The notes under the pieces are model-generated. The model was given only the letters and a program-made list of their open reading frames with translations. It did not search any database and was not told the DNA's origin. A DNA stretch of 64,000 bases, from NCBI GenBank assembly GCA_019188255.1, contig JAETXT010000013.1, forward strand, positions 2,046,001 to 2,110,000, given 5' to 3'. Below, piece after piece: positions 34,777-45,140 of this stretch (position 1 is its first letter; every line of letters begins with the position of its first letter). The stretch comes from Verticillium longisporum. Its lineage: Eukaryota; Ascomycota; Sordariomycetes; Glomerellales; Plectosphaerellaceae. A program made the translations under genes and the position numbers.

Positions 34777-35964
34777 CTACTTGAGCTTCCCCACCGCCGA
34801 CGGCTTGATCCAGAAATGAAACCGGAAAAAGTTGAGAAATGCCAGCCCCGTATACGTGACCGGCACGTACCGCGCGCCGCGCCGAATCCACCACAAGGCC
34901 ACGACGGCCGCCCACCGCGCGCTGACGAGCGCCGGGCCCATGGCGGACGAAAACGCCGCCGGCACGACGTGCCGATAGGTGAAGTCCTCCGCGTCGTAGT
35001 ACGCGCGCGCGAACCGCGCAAAGTCGCGCTTCGAACTGGTATACGCGCGCATATCGTCGGTCCATGATCCGTGCAGCTCGGCCTCGCTGCCGACGTACCA
35101 CACCTCGGGCCGCAGCAGCGACGTCGGCGACGGCGCCCGCACGCGCCGGAAGGCCTCGATGATGGCGACGGCGCTCTCGCAGTTGGCGCGCTGCGCGTCG
35201 TCGCCCTTGGCGCCGTGCGCGAGGACCAGAATGTCCGTCGTGCGCAGCAGCGCCTCGAGGCCGCTGTAGTCGTCGTAGGTCCAGTCGACGCCGAACCGCG
35301 CCGTCTGGATCGACGTGCCCTTCTCCCGGCCGAGCTCGTCCGCCAGCGCCTGGCCCAGGGCGCCGCGCGCGCCGGTGACTGTGATGCGGCGGCCGTGCAG
35401 CGTCGTCGCCGTGCCGAAGATCCAGTCTACGAGGCGCACCATCGATCCGAAGTAGCCCTGCGGGTCGATGTGGTGGAGGGCGTGGTATTGAGGGCCGACG
35501 AAGACCGAGCAGGGGTCCTTCGGCAGGCGGGTGTAGGAAATGTGGTTCGAGTCGCGCCCCTCGATCCAGGCCACTACGCTGGAGCGGATGGTGAGAAAGA
35601 TGAGCACGAGGTAGAGATCCTGGTGCTGGAGCTGCGGGTTTGGGAAGAGCACGTGCGTGGTCTGCCAGCTCAGCAGACTGCCGACGGCTTGGCACGCGAG
35701 CTCGAGCGGCAGGTGGAGCAGCAGGTTCTGTTTGTTGAATGCCGGGTTGAAGTTGAGGCGTCTGTCAAAGTACTGGTGGTGCGCGATATGGCTGCGTGCC
35801 AGCCAGCGCAGGATCGGGTTCGTCGAACGGCCGGAGTGATGGGCCAGCCAGTGGACGAGGTCAAAGAGGACGGACCCTGCGACGACGTGGATCGCTGACG
35901 AAGCAACGCAGTAGGCTATGGCCGATGGGCCCAGGGAGGTGAACGACGTGTCGAAGGAGACCAT
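34777..35964 (-). CDS. Bifunctional sterol desaturase-like / short-chain dehydrogenase fusion
   Basis: A single exon of 395 codons. Residues ~15-190 are a fatty acid hydroxylase/sterol desaturase-type membrane domain with histidine boxes HWLAHH (38-43), HIAHH (59-63) and HALHH (161-165), which bind the di-iron centre, and several hydrophobic segments, so an ER membrane location is expected. Residues ~192-345 form a Rossmann short-chain dehydrogenase module with TGARGALG (197-204, nucleotide binding) and a Y-X3-K pair (Tyr308, Lys312). A hydrophobic tail (351-385) follows. Comparable fused proteins are annotated as bifunctional sterol desaturase/short-chain dehydrogenase; the substrate, probably a lipid or sterol, is unknown. 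Both sets of catalytic residues are present. The long open frames on the other strand are shadows of its GC-rich codons. Confidence 0.83.
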   Translation of the reverse strand: MVSFDTSFTSLGPSAIAYCVASSAIHVVAGSVLFDLVHWLAHHSGRSTNPILRWLARSHIAHHQYFDRRLNFNPAFNKQNLLLHLPLELACQAVGSLLSWQTTHVLFPNPQLQHQDLYLVLIFLTIRSSVVAWIEGRDSNHISYTRLPKDPCSVFVGPQYHALHHIDPQGYFGSMVRLVDWIFGTATTLHGRRITVTGARGALGQALADELGREKGTSIQTARFGVDWTYDDYSGLEALLRTTDILVLAHGAKGDDAQRANCESAVAIIEAFRRVRAPSPTSLLRPEVWYVGSEAELHGSWTDDMRAYTSSKRDFARFARAYYDAEDFTYRHVVPAAFSSAMGPALVSARWAAVVALWWIRRGARYVPVTYTGLAFLNFFRFHFWIKPSAVGKLK

Positions 35965-37519
35965 TGTGAAAGGGGATCAGCAAGCTGCTGCATGGGGGTC
36001 CATCGATCGGTCAACTCGGCAGCCAAGAGGATTCTGCGATTCTTATACATCAGAAGAATCACGTATAGCATCACCATCTCCCTGCTAAGCGTCTTCAGAC
36101 GAGGTCCATACGACGCGGCTCTGGACCAGATCAAGGTTGACTTCCAGGCAGCCGCCCGAGGTCAGTGAAATTCGATGGAGAAAACCTGCTCAGCGCGAGC
36201 TATGCGTCGGATCTTTCGTATCATCAAGGACGAGATGGACCGTGTCTGCCTCAGTTTGCTGTGAAACGGGCAGACGCGCGCCTTTCGCTGGCGTCGATCG
36301 TGTGTAGGCACCAGCGATGGTACCTGGTTCGGCCTGCCGCTCCACCTGTGCCTTGCAGGACCCCTGATGCAGGGTCCTCCTCTTAGGTAGGCAGCTGTTA
36401 TTTTGCTGCGCCGGTAAGAAGCCATGTCTTGACACACGATGACTAGCTTGCATTGTTAGCACGGCGTGTCCCCACTTGGCCATTTCTTCATCGTTAGGCA
36501 CCAGAATTCATCAAACGCCATGCGCTGGACCAGATGGATCGATTGGATGCCACGATCGGATTCGAAAGAGGAGCGCACGGAACGGAGGGAAAGTAAAGCC
36601 TTCGGAGCGAGGGGTCCTTTTGTTGGCCTCGCATACTTCAATATAACAGCCCTATCCCTTGGAGGAACCGGGCCCAAAGAATCCGGGAGAGGGGCCAGTC
36701 TTGTACATGGTGCTTACATGTAAACCTGAGAGGATGGATCGCCGGGACAGGGAAAGTTTAACGTATGCATACGGCCAGGTCATCACGGAAAGGATCACTA
36801 AAAGTAAGGTGCCTTGCGGCAGGTACCGCAGCGCACTACCATGTATACCTTGGGTGCCCCTGGACAAGCAGATAAATCTTGGCTCGTGCGGAGGATGAGC
36901 GAAAAGGCGGCTGTGGGGGCGGTGGGCCCGTTCATCATGGAGAATCTCCGAACGGAATCTTGCGAACGCGAGACTCCCCAGCACCTCCCTGCAAGGCAGA
37001 AAGGCTCGGATCGGGTCTTGAGGCTTGTAAACGAACCCTTCCTTCGCTTTCCTCGGGTTAAGATACCCGCAAAGGTTAGGTACCTCAGCCGGGTCCGGAA
37101 TCGCGGTGGCGCCGCCGGAGGCCCCCTTTATCGAGCCCCACAAGGCTACCGGGATAGGGGCGACTATTGAAACCCACGGGAACGGGGACCGAAAGCGAGG
37201 AAACCTAAGAAAACGCGTATTACGGATGCGAGCGACATCGGCTGCAGACGAGAGCAGCCAAAACATAAAACCAGCAGCGACCAACTGGGTGCCCGATGCG
37301 GAAGACATGACCAACTCGGCTGTTGAGGGCCAAACTGGAAAGACACGATCAATGCGTTCATCTTCGTCCTCGCGGAGCCCCCTCCCTCATGCAAAAGTAG
37401 GCCTCTATTCTATGACGCTGCCAATGATCCCTCTCCATCTCCTCGTATCGATTCCGACGCCATTCATTCTCAAGGCAATGTACCGTAGCATAAGGGAGCA
37501 GAGCCCCCATCCTTAGGAG
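35965..37519. other. Host DNA with no supported gene, ending at a RIP border
   Basis: Promoter of the preceding gene plus ~1.3 kb of normal composition. The longest frame (minus, 36652-37314) shows no recognisable domain. Composition changes abruptly near 37520 to RIPped sequence. Confidence 0.45.
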
Positions 37520-39377
37520 TCTAATATCAGGACCTGAGGGAGGTATAAGACCGACAGGGGATCGCCTATTATTTGATCGTAGGAATCAAGAAGAGAGGAC
37601 CGAGCATAATAAGGGAATAATTATAAGAAAGGTTAACGGACTAAGATTTAGAGAAGGGTATCGATTATTCTATCTTCCTAGAGACCCCTAAAAGATTAAT
37701 AATTAATCCCTTTACTTATTATATAAGACTCCTTAATATAATAATCGATCTACCCTTAAGGAGCGATAACCGTTAAGATAATATATCGATTAGAGACGTA
37801 TAGAGTACTAGAAGATAGGCTATTATAGGATAATAGATAGAGAATATTAAAGAACTAATATAATTAAGGCCTAATATAGAATAAGGATAAGATATTAAGA
37901 ATAATATACTCGATAACCTATTATTAATTATAAACGAGGAATTAGACCGATAATTAGAAGAAGAATAGTATAAACTTATAAAGAAAAGGAAATATAAAGA
38001 ATTAACTATATTCCGAAGAGGAGACCTAATAAGCCTATTACTAGGAGTAATTAATAGATTAATATTAATATTTAAAGTAATATTCTACGAAGAACTATAA
38101 AATACGCCCTTTACGAAAATATAATTACTAGCTATTTAATATAAAGGGACGTCCTAATCGGAACTTAATACCTTCTTATTTAGCCTCGATATACGATTCT
38201 AGCTCGACGAGAAGAGTTTCCGTAGAAATATCGATAAAGTCGTATATATAAATAACTACTTTACTAATACCTTATAGCGGAGATAAATATTATATATATA
38301 GATAGAATACGGGTCTATCTACGAAGTTACCTAGAGAGTAATAGGGGCCTAGCTAAAGAGTAATATAGATGATAATAATACCCGAATATTCTAAATAATT
38401 ATTAAACTATATAAATAGGATTAACGGTTTTAAGCCCTTAATTAAAAATACTAAGACTTTATAGACGCCTATAATAGCCTAGAAGCGGAGGTACCCGAAC
38501 CCCTACTATAGATCTATAAAATAATACTTTTATTTACGAAACTTAATCTAGATCTTATATAATAGATTATAGCTTAAGGAATTCCCTATATAAGAATAGA
38601 GCTAAATAGAATAATTAAGAGGGTAGAGACCCTACTATAGACTAAGAGAAGCCTAAAATAATACTAGGATAATAAAGAGAGAAGCTAAGATAACCTATAA
38701 TAGACCTAAAATAAGACCTATAGAAGAATAGCCGATAAGCAATTATAAAGAAGAGATAACCGAAAACTAAGTAGCTAGCCGAACTAATCTACTATACTTT
38801 ATAGGCTAATAATAGAATAGTAATAGATAGATAGAAGAAGGCCTAAGGCCCTAAACGATATTAAATACTATAATTATAATAAATATAAATACTATACTAG
38901 TAATTACCTAGAAATATCGTATATAAATTACGGAAAATAAAGCTATATATATAAATCGTATAAATAGTACTTAGTAATAAACTACGAACCGCTTAGGGGA
39001 AGAATAATAGAAGACTCTTAATAGAAAGAACTGCTACTCCCGAGACTAAAACGGTACGAAGTAACTATTAAACTATATATTAATAATAATTAGGTTAAAG
39101 GAGAGGCAATACTAGACGGAGGAGCCGATATTAATATTATTAATAGCGACCTCCTAAGGGAAGCCGGAGAATAGCTAGGGGAAAAGCAGGGTAAGCTAAA
39201 TAGGGTATTCCGAAATAAAGAGATAAGTACCTATAGCGAAAAAAGGATTACTAGCTAAGTAATAGATAACCCTAGGATAAAGCGTATAATAATAATAGAA
39301 TATATAATAGTAGAATATATAATAGTAGATAATATTATAAACGGGTATAACGTTATCTTAGGAAGACCCTAGCTAGC
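37520..39377 (+). mobile_element. RIP-degraded Ty3/Gypsy remnant (gag to protease)
   Basis: AT-rich sequence in which plus-strand conceptual reading recovers a gag-like stretch, two tandem CCHC knuckles near 38865-38975 with cysteines converted to tyrosine codons (TGY to TAY), and an aspartic protease block (ILDGGAD...INSDLL near 39110-39160, with ILGRP near 39355-39370). It is cut at 39377 by the LTR of the young Gypsy element. Orientation is plus. It belongs to a different Gypsy family from its neighbour as far as can be judged. Confidence 0.65.
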
Positions 39378-39810
39378 TGTAACGCCCCAGCCCGGTCGTC
39401 ACCAGGACACCAGGCAGGACACCCCGCAGGCGATCGGACGCGCCGCACGGACCCACAGGATCACTCACGTGACCGTGACCAGATCACGATTCTCAAAGTG
39501 ATCCGGTCACTAACCACACCGTGACCCAAGCAACAGGATCACGACAAGAAAGGTGAGCCATCCAACATGGACTCACCAACCCAACACGACAAGGACAGAA
39601 TGACAGGTATATAAGGACGGGCATTCGGTACTTGTAGATACATTCTTTCTCACGACAGTGATCAATCTAAGTCTTACCTTGTATCCATTGTAACGAGTGC
39701 GCAACGCCTTACGACACCACATCGTCTCAGAGTCACAACCTAAGCTTCTGCAAACAGCAACCCTAACCCTCTGACAGTGTTCCCCCTTCGGAAGCTGCCA
39801 GGTCGTAACA
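39378..39810 (+). repeat. 5' LTR of the Gypsy element
   Basis: A 433-bp direct repeat of 45768-46200. It contains a TATA box (TATATAA, 39608-39614), which should drive the genomic transcript, and the self-priming candidate AGTGATCAA at 39657-39665. Confidence 0.95.
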
Positions 39811-39812
39811 TT

Positions 39813-39821
39813 TTGATCACT
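39813..39821 (+). promoter_or_regulatory. Primer-binding site, probably self-priming
   Basis: TTGATCACT, starting 2 nt after the 5' LTR, is the exact reverse complement of AGTGATCAA at 39657-39665 in the LTR, ~45 nt downstream of the TATA box, i.e. near the expected RNA 5' end. No obvious tRNA 3'-end complement (TGG...) follows the LTR. Self-priming from the RNA 5' end is established for Tf1-type elements. Confidence 0.5.
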
Positions 39822-39873
39822 CTTGTTCAGTAGGTTTACCTTGTGACACTGAGCAATACTTACCACAGGAACA

Positions 39874-41816
39874 ATGTCCACCAACAGCGTCGGAAACAGC
39901 GCCAGCAACTTGGCCGCTATGATCCAGGAGCTCCGTTCGGAGAACGAACAGCTCCGAGCCTCAATGCAACAACTTCAAGGCGGAACGAGCATGAAGGCTC
40001 TTCCCCTCAGTCATTCGACGGCAACCCTAGGGCACTTCAGTCTTTCATCACCCAGGTACGCCAGTACCACAAAGCCAATGAGGGCCAACTTAAGTACTGG
40101 GGCGAGAAGGTCGCCAACGCCTCCTCTTACCTCAAAGGGGACGCCTTGCACTGGTTCGAACCCTTCATTAGGGACTATTCCACCCACACCAAGAAAGAAG
40201 ATATGAAGCAGGCCACCCAGGACATCTACGCAGGTATGAACGCATTCGAAGAAGCCATTAAAGGAGCGTTTGGGGACGTGGACGAGGAACGACAAAACGA
40301 AAGAAAAATCCTTCAGCTCAAACAGACCGGGCCAGCCACTAAGTACGCCACGGAGTTTCGACTCTTAGCCAGTCGACTCGATTGGACAGAGTCCGCTCTC
40401 ATGGCCCGTTTCTACGAAGGACTCAAAGACGCCGTCAAAGACGACCTCATCCGGGAGGATAGACCCGAAACCCTCACCGAGTACATCGCCATGGCCGTCA
40501 AAATCGACGATCGCCAGTACGAACGCAGAATAGAAAAGGGACGAAAGCCCGCTATAGGACCATGGAACCCTCGCATTCCCCACCACCGATCCAATCAAGG
40601 ACGCAAGTACCAGCACGACAAACCCCGCGTCAGCACGGCTTGGGGACAGACCACCCATGCAGGACCCATGGAGCTCGACAATACCAGACATGGCAAACCG
40701 AAGGATCTCAAGGACATGAAATGCTACAACTGCGGCAAAAACGGGCATATGGCTCGAGAATGCCGGCAACCTAAGAAGCCCTGGAAACCCGTAAACGAAC
40801 GACAGCTCAACCATACTCAACACCAGGACCATGCCAAAACTAACTGGACCTTCTGTTACCAGGATGATTGCCTGACCCACAAGGACAGTAAGGAACAGAA
40901 TGGATGGTTCCCCAGGGCACCTACGGGACAAAGAACCCTGGCCATGATGGTCACCACCAGGAAGGAAAGACGAATTCAGAAATGGGCCCAGCAAGTAACG
41001 CCGGAGACCCAGGAAATCGATACAGACGAAGAAAGGGCTTATGAACAAGCTCACCCGGAACCACAGGCCGCACCCCACGTTGGACTTATGAGCAACGAGG
41101 AATGGGACGAATACACGCAAGCAAGCCAGAAGGAGGAACCCCCGTTGGGACAACTTCAACTCCACATCCCAACACAGACCTACGCCGTTAGCAACCCTAG
41201 TGAGGATTACGATCCCCTTGTACCGTGGGACGAACTCATCTACTACGGGACCAAGCCATGGAAGGCCAGCGCCCGAAAGCAAGAAAGCACGAAAGAAAAC
41301 GTACGACTCATGGTAGGAGACCATCCAGCACTCCACCACGCCCACGAACAACACTATCAGTTGTTTTGGCCCGAATGTGTCTACGACGACTGCGAATATC
41401 ATTTCAAAGAGAAAGCCGCGCACCGGTTTCTCCCGCGCAACCACTGGACCGAGCCACGAGTAACGGTAGAGTTCGAACAGGAAAGTCGCAAATGGATCCT
41501 ACACATGGACGAATACAGTCAAGGTCGGCTCACGTTCCGACCAGACCCCGCTTATCACGACAAATGCTACCAAGACCATGCCAGATGGGAGGACTGCGAT
41601 AATGACGCGTGCATAAAGCACTATATGGCCAAGGCCAGAGATTGGAGGCTTCACCGTATGAAACACGTCAAGAAGCCACTCTTCAGGGTCCATTATAAGG
41701 ACGACGACAACCTCGACCCAAGCAATCTAAACACAACGTGGCCACCTACCATGCCGCCGCCTTCGGGAAAAGGCAAGCGTCGGTCGGACAGGGACAACGA
41801 CCGACGAAGGAAGTAA
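39874..41816 (+). pseudogene. gag of the Gypsy element, one frameshift near 39980
   Basis: The likely start is ATG 39874 (MSTNSVGNSASNL, with coiled-coil-like ELRSENEQLRASMQQL). At about 39979-39981 the frame shifts, and the long frame continues to 41816. The capsid-type region (QSFDGNPRALQSFITQV...YLKGDALHWFEPFI) and a CCHC zinc knuckle (CYNCGKNGHMAREC, about 40723-40764) are evident. A long acidic/His-rich C-terminal extension follows. One missing base, probably in the GG(G)C run, accounts for the shift. Product: capsid/nucleocapsid polyprotein of the virus-like particle. Confidence 0.85.
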
Positions 41817-42472
41817 GAGCGATCTGCTCAGCCGAACGAACCCACGGCACGAATCACCTCTACGTGAGAGTAAACGTAGGAGGACGATGGGCAAGCGCGC
41901 TACTAGACAGCGGCGCCCAGGGCAACTACATGAGCCCCGAATACATCAACAAGAATAAGATCACATGGAAATATAAGGAGGAACCCTATCAACTCAGCAC
42001 GGTGGAAGGACAAGCGGTCTCATACGGAGGAGGGATCGTGAACACGGAGACTGCGCCCCTCCAGGTGTTCATCTCTCGCCGTCAAGGTCACATAACCTTC
42101 GACATCACCAACATGGGAGGAAAACAAATCATCCTAGGCATCCCATGGCTCAGACAATGGAACCCTCAGATTGACTGGACAGCTGGCCGCGTCCAGTGGA
42201 GTACGTCAGCCCCTGAGGAAAGACCCACGAGCGGTCTCTCAAGCGACCTCCAACTAGCCCTCACGAATAGGGACAACTCAGAGGAGACAACCCCGGAGGA
42301 GCTCACAACAGAACAGCAAGAAAGACTGCAGAACGTACCCAAGGAATACTGGAAGTACGAAAAGATCTTCAGGGAAGAAGTCGACACGGTGCTACCTAAG
42401 CACACACACTACGACCACGAAATCCCAATCAAGGAAGGGAGAGCCCCCGATTCAACAAGATCTACGGATTGA
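41738..42472 (+). pseudogene. pol segment 1: aspartic protease
   Basis: This frame is -1 relative to gag and overlaps it. It contains ALLDSGAQGNYMSP (the D-S-G catalytic triad of retroviral-type proteases) and IILGIPWLRQWNPQIDW. Near its end, the RT-proximal region leaves frame at 42451-42452, where GAT-TTC would be expected but one T is missing. The downstream segment continues in the next frame. In an undamaged element it would be fused to RT. Confidence 0.85.
41765..41806 (+). promoter_or_regulatory. Programmed -1 ribosomal frameshift signal at the gag/pol junction
   Basis: The heptamer GGGAAAA (41765-41771) is in X-XXY-YYZ register with gag (G GGA AAA); a -1 slip enters the pol frame. 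After a 6-nt spacer, 41778-41786 (CGTCGGTCG) pairs perfectly with 41798-41806 (CGACCGACG) around an 11-nt loop. The gag stop is 8 nt further on. Heptamer, spacer and hairpin match the established eukaryotic -1 frameshift design. Confidence 0.75.
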
Positions 42473-43809
42473 ACCCTCGACAGATGGATACTCTCGACGA
42501 GTATCTCAAGGAGAACCTCAGAAAAGGATACATCCGACCATCGACATCCCCAGCAGGATACCCGATTCTCTTTGTGCCAAAGAAGAATGGCAAGGAAAGA
42601 CTATGCGTCGACTACAGACAGTTGAACGACATTACCATCAAGAACTGCTACCCATTGCCTCTGATATCAGAACTCAGGGACGCATTAGCAGGAGCCAATT
42701 GGTTCACAGCGCTCGACCTCAAAGGAGCATATAACCTCATCCGCATCAAGGATGGAGAGGAATGGAAAACGGCATTCCGAACACGACGAGGACACTACGA
42801 GTACTTGGTCATGCCATTCGGATTGACCAACGCTCCCGCAACCTTCCAAAACATGATCAACGATGTACTGCGAGAATTCCTGGACGTCTTCGTGGTGGTG
42901 TATCTCGATGACATTCTGATCTTCTCGAAGACAGTGGAAGAACACAAGGGACACGTCCACCAGGTCCTCACACGACTACACCAGCACGAGCTGTTAGTAG
43001 AACCAGAAAAAGCCAAGTTCCACACACAGGAAGTAGATTTCCTAGGGTATACGATCACCCCAGGAGAAATCAGGATGGAAAAATCCAAAGTGGCAGCCAT
43101 CAGGGAATGGCCTACACCAAAGAACGTCAAGGACGTCAGAGCATTCCTCGGTTTCGTCAACTTCTACCGACGATTCCTAAAAGGATACAGCAAGACTGCC
43201 AATCCTTTGACGAGCCTCACGGTCAAGGAAATAGAGTTCGCATGGAACGAACCCCAAGAAAAGGCATTTCGCCAAATTATCGATGCCGTCCTCAGCGAAC
43301 CAGTCCTCCGAATGATAGACCCCGAAAAACCCATGGAAGTCGAGACAGATGCCTCCGACTTCGCCATTGGAGGACAGTTAGGACAAAGGGACGACCAAGG
43401 ACGCCTGCACCCAGTAGCGTTCTTCTCGAAGAAGCTACACGGACCAGAGCTCAATTATCAGATACACGACAAAGAACTCATGGCAATCATCGAAGCCTTC
43501 AAAGAATGGAGAACGTATCTCTCCGGAGCACGACACGAAGTCAAGGTCTACACCGACCACAAAAATCTTGCACACTTCACAACGAACAAAGACCTCAACA
43601 AACGCCAAATAAGATGGGCAGAATTCCTTTCGGAATTCAACTTCACCATCATCTATCGCAAAGGATCTGAGAATGGCAGGGCAGACATTCTGAGCAGACG
43701 CTCAGATCATGAACAAAACACGCCCCCAACATTAACGCCATCCTGGCGAAAGACAAAGAAGGGAATCTCATCCCTTATCACCGAACGCTGGCAGTCACCA
43801 CTCGCGTGA
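42469..43809 (+). pseudogene. pol segment 2: reverse transcriptase and RNase H
   Basis: Contains the RT fingers/palm (YRQLNDITIKNCYPLPLI, ALDLKGAYNLIRI, FGLTNAPATFQ, catalytic YLDDILIF, FLGYTITPG) and the RNase H domain (VETDASDFAIGGQL, YQIHDKELMAII, VYTDHKNL). The frame ends early after a missing C in the run 43723-43727. The catalytic residues of both domains are intact. The numbered start codon is an artefact of the shift; translation would arrive from the protease. Confidence 0.9.
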
Positions 43810-45140
43810 CACCCGCCAGACCACCTACGGAAGCATTGGAACTAATTCGACAAGTCCACGAAGTCAAGGCCCACGGGCACCAAGGAGTAGCGAAGACCTT
43901 CGCTCGACTTAAGAAACACCATAACTTCAAAGGAACCAGACAGGACGTCACAACAGTCATTCGCAACTGCGACCTCTGCAAAAAGAGCAAGGCAGAAAGG
44001 CACAGGCCTTACGGAGAACTCAAGGCTTTGCCAGTACCAGCAGCAGCCTGGGAGTCAGTCTCACTGGACTTCATCACCAGCCTGCCACCATCGAAGGAAC
44101 CCTTAACTGGGACCTCTTACGACAACATCCTAGTAGTCGTAGACCGACTCACTAAGTACTCATATTTTCTCCCGTATAAAGCCACAGGAACGGCAGAAGA
44201 CCTCGCCTATGTCTTCCTCAGAAACATTGTAGGACAGCACGGACTCCCAAAAGAACTGGTGTCAGATAGAGACAAGCTCTTCACCAGTAACTTCTGGAAG
44301 TCACTCATCGCTCAACTTGGAGCCAAACATAAACTATCCACGGCTTTTCACCCGCAGACAGACGGACAAACGGAAAGAACGAACCAGACTTTGGAGCAGT
44401 ACCTCCGGTGTTATATCAACTACCAACAGGATGACTGGGTCACATTACTACCCATCGCACAGTTTGCATACAACAGCTCACCAAGCGAGTCCACAAAGGA
44501 GTCACCCTTCTATGCCAACTATGGGTACAACCCAACAGCCTACGCGGAACGCCGCGAAGCACCAGACACGCCAAAAGCAACCAACATTGCGGCCAGCATC
44601 CGCAAGATCCAGGACCAGATCAAGCTCGACCTCGAGCTCGTACGTACCAGAATGACCACGTACGCCAACAAAACAAGGATGAAGGGACCATCCTTACAGG
44701 AGGGAGGTAGCGTCTACCTTATCCGCCGAAACATCAAAACCAAACGACCAAACGACAAATTGGACTTCAAGAAACTAGGACCTTTTAAAATTCTCAAGAA
44801 ACTCTCGGATACCAACTACCACCTCTCATTGCCAGAGAACATGAAGATTCACCCCGTTTTTCACATAGCACTTTTGGAACCAGCACCACCGAACGCACCA
44901 CTCGCAACCAGCGTGGAAGTAGAAGACACAAACGAATACGAAGTCGAAAGAATCATCGACTACAGAAAAACGAACAAACAAGACGAATACCTCATCAAAT
45001 GGAAAAACTATGGGCATGAAGAAAATACATGGGAACCAATCAAGAACCTGAACTGCCCACAGTTGCTGAAGCAGTATCACCAGTCCCAAGGAAATCAAGC
45101 GACTCCGGGTCAAAGGAGCCCAAGGCGCTCCAATCAATAA
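43806..45140 (+). pseudogene. pol segment 3: integrase with C-terminal chromodomain
   Basis: HHCC zinc-binding region (HEVKAHGHQG...CDLCKKSK), DDE core with Asp in SLDFITSLP, Asp in LVSDRDKLF and Glu in TDGQTERTN, then the GPY/F-like region (KLGPFKILKK). The last ~55 residues are a chromodomain (YEVERIIDYRKT...YLIKWKNYGHEENTWEP), which in chromoviruses steers integration to heterochromatin; this fits its position inside RIPped repeats. All key residues are present. Only the upstream 1-base deletion detaches it from RT. Confidence 0.92.

Noticed and set aside
34634..35695. 353-codon minus-strand frame and a 275-codon plus-strand frame over the desaturase gene
   Set aside because: Alternative frames of high-GC coding DNA; Arg/Ala/Pro-rich, no motifs, whereas the 395-codon frame carries two complete enzyme signatures.
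31707..36164. Tyrosine-degradation gene cluster (hmgA-fahA-maiA)
   Set aside because: Only the dioxygenase homologue is present; flanking genes are unrelated.
36652..37314. 220-codon minus-strand frame next to the RIP border
   Set aside because: No recognisable domain, no supportive splicing or codon pattern; may be the un-RIPped flank of the Gypsy remnant.
39765..39780. AACCCTAACCCT, similar to the fungal telomere repeat, in both Gypsy LTRs
   Set aside because: Only two units and part of the LTR; no sign of an interstitial telomere.
40365..41444. 359-codon minus-strand frame over Gypsy gag
   Set aside because: Antisense shadow of gag with no cysteine pattern, start context or splice structure; unlike the antisense gene at 45040-45662.
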